From: DATCVR01 sp036566745
GTDB taxonomy: Bacteria > Actinomycetota > Actinomycetes > Jiangellales > Jiangellaceae
Length of the DNA: 58,672 nucleotides
Reading direction: 5' to 3'
Assembly (NCBI GenBank): GCA_036566745.1
Contig: DATCVR010000007.1
Span: 1 to 58,672 of the forward strand
A model generated the notes under the pieces. It ran no database searches and was not told where the DNA came from. It saw only the letters and a program-made list of their open reading frames with translations. Shown here piece after piece: positions 14,202-23,548 of this stretch. Numbering within the stretch: the first letter of the stretch is position 1; every line of letters begins with the position of its first letter. The position numbers and the translations under genes are program-made.

Positions 14202-17158
14202 ATATTGGGCGGGGCGGCCTGGGTGGGGTCGGTGGCGTCGGTGAGGAGGCCGGCCTCGCCGGCCGCTACGGCCAGGGCGGTCCGCGAGCTCACACCGAGC
14301 TTGTGCATGGCCCGGCTGAGGTGCCGGTCGACGGTGCGCGGCGACAGGTACAACGCCTCGGCCACCTGGCGGTTCGTGTCGCCGCGCGAGACCAGCCGGA
14401 CCACCTCGACCTCGCGGGGCGAGAGCTGGTCGCCGTACCCGCGCCGGCCACCTCGCCAGGTGCGGGCGACCTCGACACCGTGGCGCCGCAGCAGCTGGGC
14501 CACGCGGTCGGCGTCCCATCCGGCGCCCAGCTCGCGCAGACGCGCCTGGACCGTCGCCAGCACGCCCAGAGCGTCGTCCTCGGCCCCGGCGGCGACCAGG
14601 CTGTGGCCCTGGCGCTCGGCGGCGAGCAGTTCGGCGTACGGGCGGGGCAGTTTCGACCAGGCTGCCGCCGCGGCGCCGAACCGGTCGGCGGCGCGGCGGG
14701 CGTCGCCACGGGCAGCGGCGATGATCGCCGTACAGACCTGGCGCGCGGCTTGGGGTCCCGGGGCGTCGAGATCGCCGAGCCCCGCCTCGAACTGCTCGAC
14801 CAGTGCCGTGGCGTCGTCAACACGGCCGGTGGCGACGAGCGCCTCGACGTGGACCACCGCGATGTCGGTGGCCCACACCCACATCTGTTTGCGCGCGATC
14901 AGGTCGATGCCCGCGGCGGTGACCCGGACGGCCTCTGCGGCATCGCCCTCAGCGAGGTACAGCCGGCCCAGCGCGGCCGCCGGAGCGCACTGGACGTCGA
15001 CGAGCCCGCGGCGGGTGGCATCAGCCAGCACCATCTGGAGGTGGTCGCGGGCCCGCGACCGCTGGCCACCGGCGAGGTCGAGCTGGGCCAGCACGAGCGC
15101 CGCCTCGAGGTGGGCCTCGGGAAGGGTGTCGTCAGCATCGGCGAGAGCACCGACCCGCTCGGCCAACCCGTCCCAGGCACCGGCGTGCCAGTCGAGGTGG
15201 GCGATGGTCAGGTGGGCGGAGTTGGTCAGCCGCTGGTAACCAGTGGCCGCCATGAGCTCGACGGCGGCGTCGAGGCGGCTGCGGGCGACGTCGTCGCGAC
15301 CCCAGGCGATGGCGAGATGGCCGACGTTCATCAGGCAGCGGGCGAGCTGGCGCTGCTCGAACAGCGTGGGGTCGTGGGCGTCGATGTCGGCGGCGGCCTT
15401 CCACCCGTCCTCCTCGCCGAGCATGAGCAGCGCGCTGGCCCGGTCGACCGCCAGCCAGGTGCGCTCCTCGCGCGAGCTGACGAGCGGGACGAGGTCGGTC
15501 GCGCGGTCGAGCCATTCGAGGTGGCGGCGCGCCGGCCAGCCGTGGCCGCGCGGGAACGCGAGGGAGATCATCGCGCGAGCCGCGAGGTCGGGGCGGCCGT
15601 CGAGGTCCCCGACGGCCGCCTCGATCTCGTCGGACGCGGCGTCGAACTCGCCGAGTTGGAGACGCAGCCGGCCCAGCAACAGCCGAAGCTCGCCGCGTTC
15701 GCCGGCCGGGATGTCCTCGCCCGCCAGCACCTCGCTGAGGGCGTGGGTGACCATCGACGCGAGCTCGCCGAGGGCCGCGACTCCCCAGGTGGCGGCCTCA
15801 CCGAGCTTGCGGGCAAGCGTGATCCGCCGGGCCGGCGGATGCTCGGCGCCCAGCAGGTCGTGGAGCAGCACGACTGCGGCGCGATCCTCGCCGGACTCGA
15901 GCGCGAGGTCGGCCGCCGCCTCGGCGTACTGGCTCCACGCGGCGACGTCGTGGGCCTCGCGGTAGTGGCGGCTCAGCCGCGTGACGGGCTGGGGGTCGAG
16001 CTCGCGCAGGGCCGCCGCGGCCCGGGCGTGGAGGCGACGCCGCTCGGACACCGCGACGGCCTCCTCGACCGCGCGGGACGCCAGCGCATGACGGCAGACG
16101 AAGCGGCCCGGCTCGGACTCGCGGAGCAGCCCGGAGGTGAGCGCCGCGGCCAGGCCGACGCTGGTGGCAGCGGCGTCGAGGCCGGCCACCTGGGCCAGCA
16201 GGGCGTCGTCGGCGGGATCGGCGAGCGTGGCCGCGGCCTCGAGCACCTGCCGAGCCTCGGACGGGAGCCGCTCGACCCGCTCGAGGACGGAGTCGCGGAC
16301 GGTGGGCGGGACCTGTAGCTCGTCGACGGCCCGACGCGTCCAGCCGTCGCCGCGACGGACGATGTCGCCGCGGTCGTGCAGCAGAGACACGCTCTCCTCG
16401 AGCGCCAGCGGCACGCCGCCGGTGCGTTCGTGGAGGAAGGACACGAACTCCTCGGACACCTGGTCGGTGGCGAACATGGACGCGACCAGCCGGGTGGTCT
16501 CGTCGACGCTGAGCGGCTCGAGGCCCACCCGCACCCGGGTCAGCCGGCCCGGCCGCGAGGTCAGGGACAGCAGGGCCGAGCCCGGAGGGACGTCGGTGGG
16601 CCGGTAGGTGACCACCAGGGCGATGTCGCGGCCTGCGGTGGTGGCGAGCATGAGCAGGAGCTCGAGGGTGGCGGTGTCGGCCCAGTGGGCGTCCTCGACC
16701 ACCAGCACGTCGACGCCGGCGGCCGCGATCAACTCGGCCACCGCCCGGAACAGTCGGTGGCGGGTGGCCTTGGGGTCGTCCAGCGACTCGGGCGCAGGGG
16801 GCAGGATGTCGGACCACTCGGGCAACAACGGCCGCAGTGCTCCGGCCAGCGGACTCAGCTCGACGTCGTCAAGGCGGCCGCGCAGGCGGTGAAGGACGTC
16901 GACCACCGGACCCAGTGGGAACGGCTCACGAAGCGGCGGGCACCCGGCGACCAGGGCGAAGCGCTGGGCGAGCTCGGGCGCGCGCAGGCATTCGTCCACG
17001 AGCCGGGTCTTGCCGATGCCGGCCTCGCCCTCGACCAGGACGAGTGCAGGGGGACCGGCGAGCGCGCCGACGAGCTGCGCCACCTCGGCCTGCCGGCCGA
17101 CGAACGCGGGACCGGAGATCAGCGCCGCGGCTGGCGCGTCGGTGTGTGGGCCGGCCAC
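14195..17158 (-). CDS. LAL-family LuxR transcriptional regulator (large ATP-binding)
   Basis: A 987-aa regulator of the MalT/LAL type. An N-terminal STAND ATPase carries Walker A GEAGIGKT (44-51) and Walker B VLVVEDAHWAD (151-161). The middle is about 500 residues of TPR-like helices, and the C terminus is a LuxR helix-turn-helix (LSPREVEVVRLVSRG with SPRTVDRHLSRAMHKLGV). Such proteins act as ligand- and ATP-gated activators. GTG 17158 is the only start that keeps the usual short lead before FVGRQAE. The gene ends upstream of, and overlaps, one copy of a 20-bp element that also precedes the secreted subtilase gene, so that protease and the small ORF are candidate targets (inference). Confidence 0.93.
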   Translation of the reverse strand: MAGPHTDAPAAALISGPAFVGRQAEVAQLVGALAGPPALVLVEGEAGIGKTRLVDECLRAPELAQRFALVAGCPPLREPFPLGPVVDVLHRLRGRLDDVELSPLAGALRPLLPEWSDILPPAPESLDDPKATRHRLFRAVAELIAAAGVDVLVVEDAHWADTATLELLLMLATTAGRDIALVVTYRPTDVPPGSALLSLTSRPGRLTRVRVGLEPLSVDETTRLVASMFATDQVSEEFVSFLHERTGGVPLALEESVSLLHDRGDIVRRGDGWTRRAVDELQVPPTVRDSVLERVERLPSEARQVLEAAATLADPADDALLAQVAGLDAAATSVGLAAALTSGLLRESEPGRFVCRHALASRAVEEAVAVSERRRLHARAAAALRELDPQPVTRLSRHYREAHDVAAWSQYAEAAADLALESGEDRAAVVLLHDLLGAEHPPARRITLARKLGEAATWGVAALGELASMVTHALSEVLAGEDIPAGERGELRLLLGRLRLQLGEFDAASDEIEAAVGDLDGRPDLAARAMISLAFPRGHGWPARRHLEWLDRATDLVPLVSSREERTWLAVDRASALLMLGEEDGWKAAADIDAHDPTLFEQRQLARCLMNVGHLAIAWGRDDVARSRLDAAVELMAATGYQRLTNSAHLTIAHLDWHAGAWDGLAERVGALADADDTLPEAHLEAALVLAQLDLAGGQRSRARDHLQMVLADATRRGLVDVQCAPAAALGRLYLAEGDAAEAVRVTAAGIDLIARKQMWVWATDIAVVHVEALVATGRVDDATALVEQFEAGLGDLDAPGPQAARQVCTAIIAAARGDARRAADRFGAAAAAWSKLPRPYAELLAAERQGHSLVAAGAEDDALGVLATVQARLRELGAGWDADRVAQLLRRHGVEVARTWRGGRRGYGDQLSPREVEVVRLVSRGDTNRQVAEALYLSPRTVDRHLSRAMHKLGVSSRTALAVAAGEAGLLTDATDPTQAAPPNIG

Positions 17159-17301
17159 ACCGTCCTCCCGATCCGGCCAGCGCGGACGCGGGCCTGGTCA
17201 CGTCGCTCGGGCCCACGCCGACGTGGGTTCGACATCGAAGCTTGGCACGCGGCACCGACAGTCGTCACGGGCGGTTCACTCTGCGGACCGTGACGCCGGT
17301 G

Positions 17302-17925
17302 TCACCGCGCTCCGGCCCGGCCGGTGGAGAACTCCCGCACCGCCGCCTCGATCTCCTGACGGGACCGGTCGAGACCGCGCAGACCGTAGTGGAAGCCCCG
17401 GCCGACCGGGACCTTCTGGGCCAGGCCGTCCTGGACCCGCCGCTGGTCGAGCCCGCGCACCCCGGGTGTGGTGGCGTCGACGCCGGGCGCCAGCGCGATG
17501 GTGAACAGCGGCTGCCCGAGCCAGCGGCGCACCGCGATCGGGCCCACGGCGGACCACGACAGCTCGACCGGATCCGGCGCGCCCTCGACGCTCAGCCGCA
17601 GCCCGGTCGCCGAGATCCGGAACGCCTCGTCGGTGAGGTCGTCCGCCGCGAACCACGCGTGGTCGCGGCGCAGCCGCTCGACCTGGGCACGGACGACGAA
17701 CAGCAGCGCCACGCCGCAGACGACGAACATCGACCCGGGCAGCCACATCCCGTCCAGGGTGACGGCGAACATCACGCCCACCGCGATGACCAGCGTGGCG
17801 CACCCGGCGGTGATCGCGGCGGACACGGTCAGCAGCCGGCGCGAACGGCGTCGCAGCCGGGTGATGGTCGCGCGATCGATGCCCACGACGAACTCGGGCC
17901 GGTCCGCCGGCAGTGGCTCGGTCAT
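17302..17925 (-). CDS. two-TM membrane protein with a PH-like (YcxB-type) C-terminal domain
   Basis: A 207-aa protein. Two adjacent membrane segments (about 35-80) are followed by a soluble domain that starts RISATGLRLSVEG and contains LSWSAVGPIAVRR, the pattern of YcxB-like PH domains. ATG 17925 (MTEPLPADRP) was preferred over the upstream in-frame start at 17964, because the extension is short and low-complexity. Function unknown; probably a membrane-anchored scaffold or stress protein. Downstream of the Nudix gene on the same strand, with a 39-bp gap. Confidence 0.75.
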   Translation of the reverse strand: MTEPLPADRPEFVVGIDRATITRLRRRSRRLLTVSAAITAGCATLVIAVGVMFAVTLDGMWLPGSMFVVCGVALLFVVRAQVERLRRDHAWFAADDLTDEAFRISATGLRLSVEGAPDPVELSWSAVGPIAVRRWLGQPLFTIALAPGVDATTPGVRGLDQRRVQDGLAQKVPVGRGFHYGLRGLDRSRQEIEAAVREFSTGRAGAR

Positions 17926-17964
17926 GGCCGCAGAGCTTGCCACAGGCCCGGCGCCGGGCCGCAT

Positions 17965-18423
17965 TCAGAACAGCGTCACGAGCCGGTCGAGGAAGGGCCG
18001 CTGACCCGCGACGATCGCCACGCGCGCGGCCTCGGGCTCGAACCACGCGGCCCGGTCGATCTCGGGGAACTGCCGGATCGTGCCGGAGCCGCGTGGCCAC
18101 TCCAGCTCGAAGGTACCGGGGACGACGGCGGCGGGGTCGAGGTCTCCCTCGACGGCCCAAGCCGTAACGGTCTTGCCGCTTGACTGACGCACGGTGCCGA
18201 GCTCGACGAGATCGCCGGGCGGCACGGGCAGCCCCAGCTCCTCCTCGAACTCGCGCCGCGCCGCGACCTCGGGCGACTCCCCGGGCTCGATCAGCCCCTT
18301 CGGAATCGACCACGCGGCGGCGTCCTTGCGTGCCCAGAACGGCCCGCCCATGTGCCCGAGCAGCACCTCGATCCCAGCCCCGCCGCGACGCCAGAGCACG
18401 ATCCCCGCACTGCTCGCTGCCAT
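17965..18423 (-). CDS. Nudix (NUDIX) hydrolase
   Basis: A 152-aa hydrolase with a complete Nudix box, GLIEPGESPEVAARREFEEE continuing LGL (residues about 45-67), so it should cleave a nucleoside diphosphate linked to another moiety with Mg2+ or Mn2+. The WSIPKG lead-in and the overall size match the MutT/ADP-ribose-type family that includes diadenosine polyphosphate hydrolases of actinobacteria. ATG 18423 has an ideal -10 (GATAAT, 18430-18435) only six bases upstream, so the mRNA is probably leaderless. The substrate is not readable from sequence. Confidence 0.92.
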   Translation of the reverse strand: MAASSAGIVLWRRGGAGIEVLLGHMGGPFWARKDAAAWSIPKGLIEPGESPEVAARREFEEELGLPVPPGDLVELGTVRQSSGKTVTAWAVEGDLDPAAVVPGTFELEWPRGSGTIRQFPEIDRAAWFEPEAARVAIVAGQRPFLDRLVTLF

Positions 18424-18429
18424 GGTCCG

Positions 18430-18435
18430 ATTATC
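18430..18435 (-). promoter_or_regulatory. -10 hexamer of a leaderless promoter (Nudix gene)
   Basis: GATAAT on the minus strand is six bases before ATG 18423, placing the transcription start at the start codon. There is no ribosome binding site between them. Confidence 0.55.
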
Positions 18436-18446
18436 CCGGGCCCCGC

Positions 18447-19181
18447 TCACACCAGTTCGATCAGCCCGAAGGACAACGCGAATCCCACGACCACCGGCAC
18501 GCCCACCAACGACCCGGCCAGGGCGTAGGCCCGCGGGATGAGGTGGGTGGTCAGCGTGGTGAGCACCACTCCCCCGGCACAGGCGAGGGTCAGGGCCACG
18601 GTGTTCGCGGAGGCGTCGGACAGCACGGCCGAGGCCAGCGCCGCCACCAGGCCACACCACCCCGCCAGCCCCGCCCAGGCCAGGGCGATCCGCCAGCCGT
18701 CCCCCACCGCCGATCGCAGTCCCGGGGTGGCCGCGATCGCCTCGGGAACGCCACAGAGGAACACCGCGGTCACGACGGCCACGCTCACCCCGTGGCCGCC
18801 GATCAGGCTCCCCACGATCACCACAGCTTCGGCCGCCGCGCTGACCGTCAACGCGAGGACCACCGGCCATTCGGAGCCGGCGCTGACGTGCGCACCGGTA
18901 GGTGGTCCCTCCTCGCGGCTGAAGCCTCCGACCAGGCCCACCGCCAGCACCGCTCCCAGCACGAGGCCGCCGGCCACTCGGCCGCTACCCCCGGCGATCT
19001 GTCCCGCCTCGTCGACGAGCTCATAGGACACGGCACTGATGAGCGCGCCGGAGCCGAATCCCATCACCACGCCGAGGACCCGGCCGGTGGGCTGCCGATA
19101 CAGAGCGACCAGCCCGCCGACGACGAAGGACGACCCGCCTACCAGTCCCCACACCCACGCGTCGTCCACGGTCGCCGCCAT
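18447..19181 (-). CDS. ZIP-like integral membrane protein lacking the usual metal ligands
   Basis: A 244-aa protein with about seven or eight hydrophobic segments arranged as in ZIP metal transporters: an early GFGSGALISAVSYEL segment, a variable loop (SREEGPPTGAH) and a core pair. In ZIP proteins the core carries HxxPEG and HExPEG motifs. Here the aligned segments read SAAAEAV and CGVPEAI, so the metal-binding histidines are missing. It may transport something else, or be a regulatory or degenerate relative. It precedes the Nudix gene on the same strand with a 23-bp gap that holds the Nudix promoter. Confidence 0.7.
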   Translation of the reverse strand: MAATVDDAWVWGLVGGSSFVVGGLVALYRQPTGRVLGVVMGFGSGALISAVSYELVDEAGQIAGGSGRVAGGLVLGAVLAVGLVGGFSREEGPPTGAHVSAGSEWPVVLALTVSAAAEAVVIVGSLIGGHGVSVAVVTAVFLCGVPEAIAATPGLRSAVGDGWRIALAWAGLAGWCGLVAALASAVLSDASANTVALTLACAGGVVLTTLTTHLIPRAYALAGSLVGVPVVVGFALSFGLIELV

Positions 19182-19219
19182 TCCGGTGGTGCCGCACCCC
19201 GGTCACGGCACGATGGTCG

Positions 19220-20560
19220 CTAGGGCTGTGTCGGTTCGGACTCACGATCACGGGCGACGAACTCGACGGCGAGCAGCGCGAGGGCGGCGACGACCGCGAG
19301 GACCGCCACCACCGCGCCGCTCGGGTACCGCCAGAACACCAGCACGGCGGCGGCGATCGCGACGATGCCGATTTGCAGTGCCCTGCGGTACCGGGAGACC
19401 CACGCCTCGACCGGGCTCGCCGGCCGCTCGAGGCGGCCCGAGCGCAGCCGGTCGAGCCCGGACGAGACCCCGGAGCGGATCGCCTGCGCCGACCGGGTGC
19501 TGCCGGTGAGGTAGGCGGCCAGCGCGATCACGAGGCCGGCCACGAAGACGGCCCGCAGGGTGGTCCGCAACGGCACCAGCAGCGTGTCGATCACCGCCGT
19601 GGCAGCCGCGGGCGAGAGCACGTCGGAGGGAACCTCCCTGAGGTACAGCGCCCGGCCCGCGTTGATCGCGAGCGCCAGCAGCGCCATGGCCACCACCGCC
19701 GCGACGCCGATGGCGACCACTGCCTTCCGGCGGGAGCCCCGCGGAGCCAGCCCGACGGCCCCCAGGCCGGTGAGCACCGCCAGCCACGGAAGCACCGAGG
19801 CCGCACTGTCGAGGAACGACACGGCGCGCTGGACCCGCACGAGGTCGTCCGACTGGAGGAGGACGATCTCGGCGTCGACGTCGGGGATCCGCTCGGCCAG
19901 CGAGAACCCTCGCGCGGTGAGCCGGTCGCGGACCCGGTCCAGGACGGCGCTCGTCGACAACGAGACCGTGCCGGAGTCGTCGGCCGTCACGACGCCCCCC
20001 GTTTCACCGGTGAGAACCGCCACGAGGCTCTGGTGTGCCGTCCGGTTCGCTCGCGTCCACAGCTCGGGGAACTCCTCCGAGGTCACCAGCCTGGTCACCA
20101 CGCCGTGGATGAAGGACTCCACCTGACCGGCGATGACCGGCGCCAGGCCCGTGATGGCTTCCGGCAGACGCGGCGCCCGCTCGGCCAGCCCGGCCAGCGC
20201 GTCCGCCGTCACACCCTCGACGTCGATGCGGGTGGTGACCTGATCGGTGACCTGATCGGCGATCTCGGCCTGGATCGCGGGATCGTCGGCCAGCGGGCCC
20301 ACCGTCTCGACGTACCGCTCGGTGTCGAGCAACTCGCTCTCGGCGAACCTCGCCACGACCGCCGTCAGGACGAGGACAGCGGTGACCACGACCAGCACCC
20401 AGCAGCCGACCCAGCGCCAGATGTGCCGTCGCGGCCTCGTCGCCCCGGCACCGGACTCGTGCAGCGCGGCCACCTCGGCGCGCAGGGCTTCCAGCTCGCG
20501 CTGCTCGTCGCTGTCGGCGGCGTCGCTGTCGGTGGCGTCGTGGTCGACTGGCTCGGTCAT
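19220..20560 (-). CDS. actinobacterial multi-pass membrane protein of unknown function
   Basis: A 446-aa protein: an acidic N terminus with a short coiled coil (EQRELEALRAEVAALHE), one membrane segment (about 48-72), an extended extracytoplasmic region (about 75-255) and four further membrane segments ending near residue 430. This architecture, with repeated short acidic helices in the external region (LADDPAIQAEIADQVTDQV), is common in actinobacteria without an assigned role. No catalytic motif is seen. It is divergent from the formylglycine-generating enzyme gene, with 140 bp between their starts. A surface or envelope function is likely but unproven. Confidence 0.8.
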   Translation of the reverse strand: MTEPVDHDATDSDAADSDEQRELEALRAEVAALHESGAGATRPRRHIWRWVGCWVLVVVTAVLVLTAVVARFAESELLDTERYVETVGPLADDPAIQAEIADQVTDQVTTRIDVEGVTADALAGLAERAPRLPEAITGLAPVIAGQVESFIHGVVTRLVTSEEFPELWTRANRTAHQSLVAVLTGETGGVVTADDSGTVSLSTSAVLDRVRDRLTARGFSLAERIPDVDAEIVLLQSDDLVRVQRAVSFLDSAASVLPWLAVLTGLGAVGLAPRGSRRKAVVAIGVAAVVAMALLALAINAGRALYLREVPSDVLSPAAATAVIDTLLVPLRTTLRAVFVAGLVIALAAYLTGSTRSAQAIRSGVSSGLDRLRSGRLERPASPVEAWVSRYRRALQIGIVAIAAAVLVFWRYPSGAVVAVLAVVAALALLAVEFVARDRESEPTQP

Positions 20561-20700
20561 GGCGATGACCCCCCGCGGTCGCCACCACGGTATCGGGATT
20601 CACGCCCCCACGAGGGCCGTTCGCCACGACGTCACCCGGTGTGGGTGACCCGGATCGTTCCGCGCGGTCGCATGATGGGGCAGCCGACGAAGGAGGCTCG

Positions 20701-21663
20701 ATGGACCCGGCACCCTGCTGCGCCGCCAGCCGCACGACACCCGCATCGGCCGTGCCGACGTCGCTCGCCGGCGCCGGCTCGTCGGCCCGCGGTTTCGACG
20801 CGGCGGGCATGGTCCGGCTCCCCGGAGGCACGTTCCGGATGGGAACCGACGCCCCCGACGGTTACCCCGCCGACGGCGAGGGCCCGGCGCGCGAGGTCAC
20901 GGTGTCACCCTTCTGGATCGACGCGACCACGGTCACCAACGCCGCCTGGGCGCAGTTCGTGGCCGCCACGGGCTGGATCACCATCGCGGAGCGGCTCGGC
21001 ACGTCCTTCGTCTTCGCCGGACTGCTGCCCGACGACTTCCCACCCACCCGCGGCGTCGCCCAGGCTCCGTGGTGGCGCGAGGTGCCGGGCGCCGACTGGC
21101 GGCGGCCCGAGGGCCCCCACTCCTCCGTGGACGACCGCCCGGACCACCCCGTCGTCCACGTGACCTGGCGCGATGCGCGTGCCTACGCGAAATGGGCCGG
21201 CAAGCGGCTGCCGACCGAGGCCGAGTGGGAGTTCGCCGCCCGCGGCGGCCTCGACGGCGTCCATTATCCCTGGGGCACGGAGCGCGAGCCAGGCGGCGAG
21301 CACCGGATGAACGTCTGGCAGGGCACCTTCCCCGCCCACAACACCCTCGACGACGGGTACCTCGGCACCGCACCGGCCGGGGCGTTCCCGGCCAACGGCT
21401 ACGGCCTGCACAACGTGACCGGCAACGTCTGGGAGTGGTGCGCCGACTGGTTCTCCCCCACCTGGCACCGGACCGGGTCCCGCACCGACCCCACCGGACC
21501 GGACCGGACCGGGCCTGAGCGCGTCGACCGCAAGTCGATGCGTGGCGGCTCGTACCTCTGCCACGACAGCTACTGCTTCCGGTATCGCGTGGACGCTCGC
21601 AGCTCGAACACCCCGGACAGCTCGGCCGGCAACATCGGCTTCCGGTGCGTGGCCTCGGGATGA
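20701..21663 (+). CDS. formylglycine-generating enzyme (sulfatase-modifying factor family)
   Basis: A 320-aa FGE. It has the SUMF fold start MVRLPGGTFRMGTD (37-50), the calcium-site and core motifs RLPTEAEWEFAARGG (169-183) and NVTGNVWEWCADWF (238-251), and both active-site cysteines, Cys287 and Cys292, in SYLCHDSYCFRYRV. It should oxidise the Cys of sulfatase CxPxR motifs to formylglycine, using oxygen and copper. ATG 20701 follows AAGGAGG (20690-20696); an in-frame start at 20641 adds only a low-complexity lead. No sulfatase is encoded in the window, so the client is elsewhere. Confidence 0.95.
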   Translation: MDPAPCCAASRTTPASAVPTSLAGAGSSARGFDAAGMVRLPGGTFRMGTDAPDGYPADGEGPAREVTVSPFWIDATTVTNAAWAQFVAATGWITIAERLGTSFVFAGLLPDDFPPTRGVAQAPWWREVPGADWRRPEGPHSSVDDRPDHPVVHVTWRDARAYAKWAGKRLPTEAEWEFAARGGLDGVHYPWGTEREPGGEHRMNVWQGTFPAHNTLDDGYLGTAPAGAFPANGYGLHNVTGNVWEWCADWFSPTWHRTGSRTDPTGPDRTGPERVDRKSMRGGSYLCHDSYCFRYRVDARSSNTPDSSAGNIGFRCVASG

Positions 21664-21680
21664 TGCCGGGCCGCACTCGC

Positions 21681-21686
21681 TAGCCT
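21681..21686 (+). promoter_or_regulatory. -10 hexamer of a leaderless promoter
   Basis: TAGCCT lies six bases before GTG 21693, with no ribosome site between. This fits a leaderless transcript starting at the GTG. Confidence 0.45.
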
Positions 21687-21692
21687 CCTCGG

Positions 21693-23012
21693 GTGCTCAC
21701 CCTGGCCCTCGTCGCGTTCTCGATCGCCTGGTGGCTCGGGCTCTACCTGCTGGCACGCGACGGCGGGCGGGCCACGATGCGCCGGGCCGGGCTCGGCCTG
21801 CTCGCGTACGCGGTGGCGGTGGCGCTGGTGCCGTTCGAGGGAGCGATGGTCGACCGGGTGGCCCAGGTGGTCGCTGGGCTGCCCGCGCTGATCTGGCCCG
21901 GCGTGCTCATCGCGCTGCTTCCGGCCGAGCTCGAATGGCGGGCGGCGATCGACCGGACGTGGCGCTTCGTCGTGGTGCCGCTCGGCGTCGTGGGACTGGT
22001 CGTCGCGGCGGTCCTGGGTGGCTGGTGGCGTCCCGCGATCGCCGCCCTGGTGGTGGTCCCCCTGCTGGCCGTGCTGGTGGTGCTGGTGCGCAGCCGGCGA
22101 CGCACGGACACCACCGCGCAGCTGGTCGTCGTGGCGACGCTGCTGTTCGGCCTGGGGGTCGCGGTGCTCGTGGCGCCGCTCGACTGGCTGCCCGACGCCG
22201 TGGTCCTGGGCGCCATCGGCATCGACCTGGCGGTGCTCGGTGTGGTGGTCGCGGCGTCGAACGCCTTCGAGGCCGGTGAAGCTCTCGCCGCCGACCTCCG
22301 CCGGTCAGCTGTGGCGGCAGGGCTCGTCGCCGTGGTCTTCGGTGCCCAGCTCGGGTTGGTGTCGCTCGGCGCGGGCGACACCGATGTGCTGGGGCCGCTG
22401 GCCTTCGGCGTGGTGGGGACGGGCATCGCGGTGGTCACGCTCGGTGGCCTGTTCCAGGCGACGCTCGACCGGGTGGTGTTCGCGGCCGAGCCCCAGCTGC
22501 GGGCCGAGCGCTCCGAGCTGCGCGAGGCCGGCGACGCATTGCCGCGCCGCGACGCGCACCAGCGGCTGGCCGACCTCGACGACGAGGCGTTCACCCGGCT
22601 CGTCCGCGAGGCGCTGCGCCACTACGGCGACCTCGGCAAGCTGGTGTCGAGCCCGCTCACGTCGCTTCCGGCTATCGATCACCGACTCGCCGGGCGCGAG
22701 CGGCCGGACCAGTCGCTGGACCGCGCCGCCGAGCTCAAGGCGCTGTTGCTCGAGAGCATCGAACGACTCAAACCCCGCGACCAGCAGTTCGGCACCAGCG
22801 AGGAGTGGCGCTTCTACAACGCCCTGTACTTCCCGTACGTCCGGGGCATCCGCCCATACCGGCGTCAGCCGGACCTCAGCGGCCTGGACGACACCACCCG
22901 CCGGGTCTTCGACTGGTTCCGGCGCTACGTCCCCGAGCGCACGCTGTACAACTGGCAGAACCAGGCCGCGAAGGTGGTCGCGATCGACCTCCGGGCCCGC
23001 GACTGGCAGTAG
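21693..23012 (+). CDS. multi-TM membrane protein with soluble C-terminal domain, unknown function
   Basis: A 439-aa protein with about eight membrane segments in residues 1-260. A roughly 180-residue soluble tail follows, with charged helices (ELREAGDALPRRDAHQRL) and the motif FDWFRRYVPERTLYNWQNQAA near the C terminus. Conserved aromatic and basic residues in the tail suggest a folded domain rather than a linker, but I do not recognise it. The start is GTG 21693, 29 bases after the FGE stop, with a leaderless-type -10. The tail might be cytoplasmic and regulatory. Confidence 0.8.
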   Translation: MLTLALVAFSIAWWLGLYLLARDGGRATMRRAGLGLLAYAVAVALVPFEGAMVDRVAQVVAGLPALIWPGVLIALLPAELEWRAAIDRTWRFVVVPLGVVGLVVAAVLGGWWRPAIAALVVVPLLAVLVVLVRSRRRTDTTAQLVVVATLLFGLGVAVLVAPLDWLPDAVVLGAIGIDLAVLGVVVAASNAFEAGEALAADLRRSAVAAGLVAVVFGAQLGLVSLGAGDTDVLGPLAFGVVGTGIAVVTLGGLFQATLDRVVFAAEPQLRAERSELREAGDALPRRDAHQRLADLDDEAFTRLVREALRHYGDLGKLVSSPLTSLPAIDHRLAGRERPDQSLDRAAELKALLLESIERLKPRDQQFGTSEEWRFYNALYFPYVRGIRPYRRQPDLSGLDDTTRRVFDWFRRYVPERTLYNWQNQAAKVVAIDLRARDWQ

Positions 23013-23105
23013 TTGGCAGTGCCAGGTGTGCCGATGGCAGCGCCCTGAGCAGCAACGTTCTTGGTGTCAGCACCACGAGTCCCGACACCGAGGGAGATGG
23101 TCACG

Positions 23106-23531
23106 ATGACCGCTCACACCTTCACCGACACCCATGCCACCGCCAAGGTCCGTGAGACGCCGCTACTGCGCTGGGCCCTGGAGCTCGACGGCATCGGGTC
23201 CGCGCTCAACGGCCTGGCGTACCTCGTTGCAGCGTCGGCGCTGGGCGAACTGTTCGGCCTGTCCACGGCGCTCCTGGTGCCGGCGGGCGCGTTCCTCGTC
23301 GCCTACGGCGCGGCGCTGATCGTCATGTCGACTCGCAGGGAGCTCAGCACGGTCGCCGTGAAAGTCGTCATCGCCGCCAACGTGATCTGGGCGGTCGACA
23401 GCCTGGTCGTGGCCTTCTCCGGGTGGTTCTCCCCCACTGGCGCGGGCGTCGCGTGGATCGTCGCGCAGGCGGCGCTGGTGGGCGGGTTCGCGATCGCGCA
23501 GGCGGCTGGACTCCGCCGCGCGCGAGCGTGA
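23106..23531 (+). CDS. small four-TM membrane protein
   Basis: A 141-aa protein whose first 25 residues are soluble, followed by four hydrophobic segments (around LNGLAYLVAASALGELFG, LLVPAGAFLVAYGAALI, VKVVIAANVIWAVDSLV and AWIVAQAALVGGFAIAQ). No charged catalytic residues lie in the membrane. AGGGAG (23091-23096) sits at normal distance from ATG 23106; the nearer ATG 23097 is too close to the site. It has its own hairpin terminator. It resembles short DoxX- or SPW-like actinobacterial membrane proteins, but no function is assigned. Confidence 0.8.
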   Translation: MTAHTFTDTHATAKVRETPLLRWALELDGIGSALNGLAYLVAASALGELFGLSTALLVPAGAFLVAYGAALIVMSTRRELSTVAVKVVIAANVIWAVDSLVVAFSGWFSPTGAGVAWIVAQAALVGGFAIAQAAGLRRARA

Positions 23532-23548
23532 ACCTCCCGCCCGAACGG

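Noticed and set aside
13906..14202. Minus-strand 98-aa frame with repeated MGDxPTR
   Set aside because: The apparent protein repeat is produced by the duplicated DNA element at both ends, not by a protein domain.
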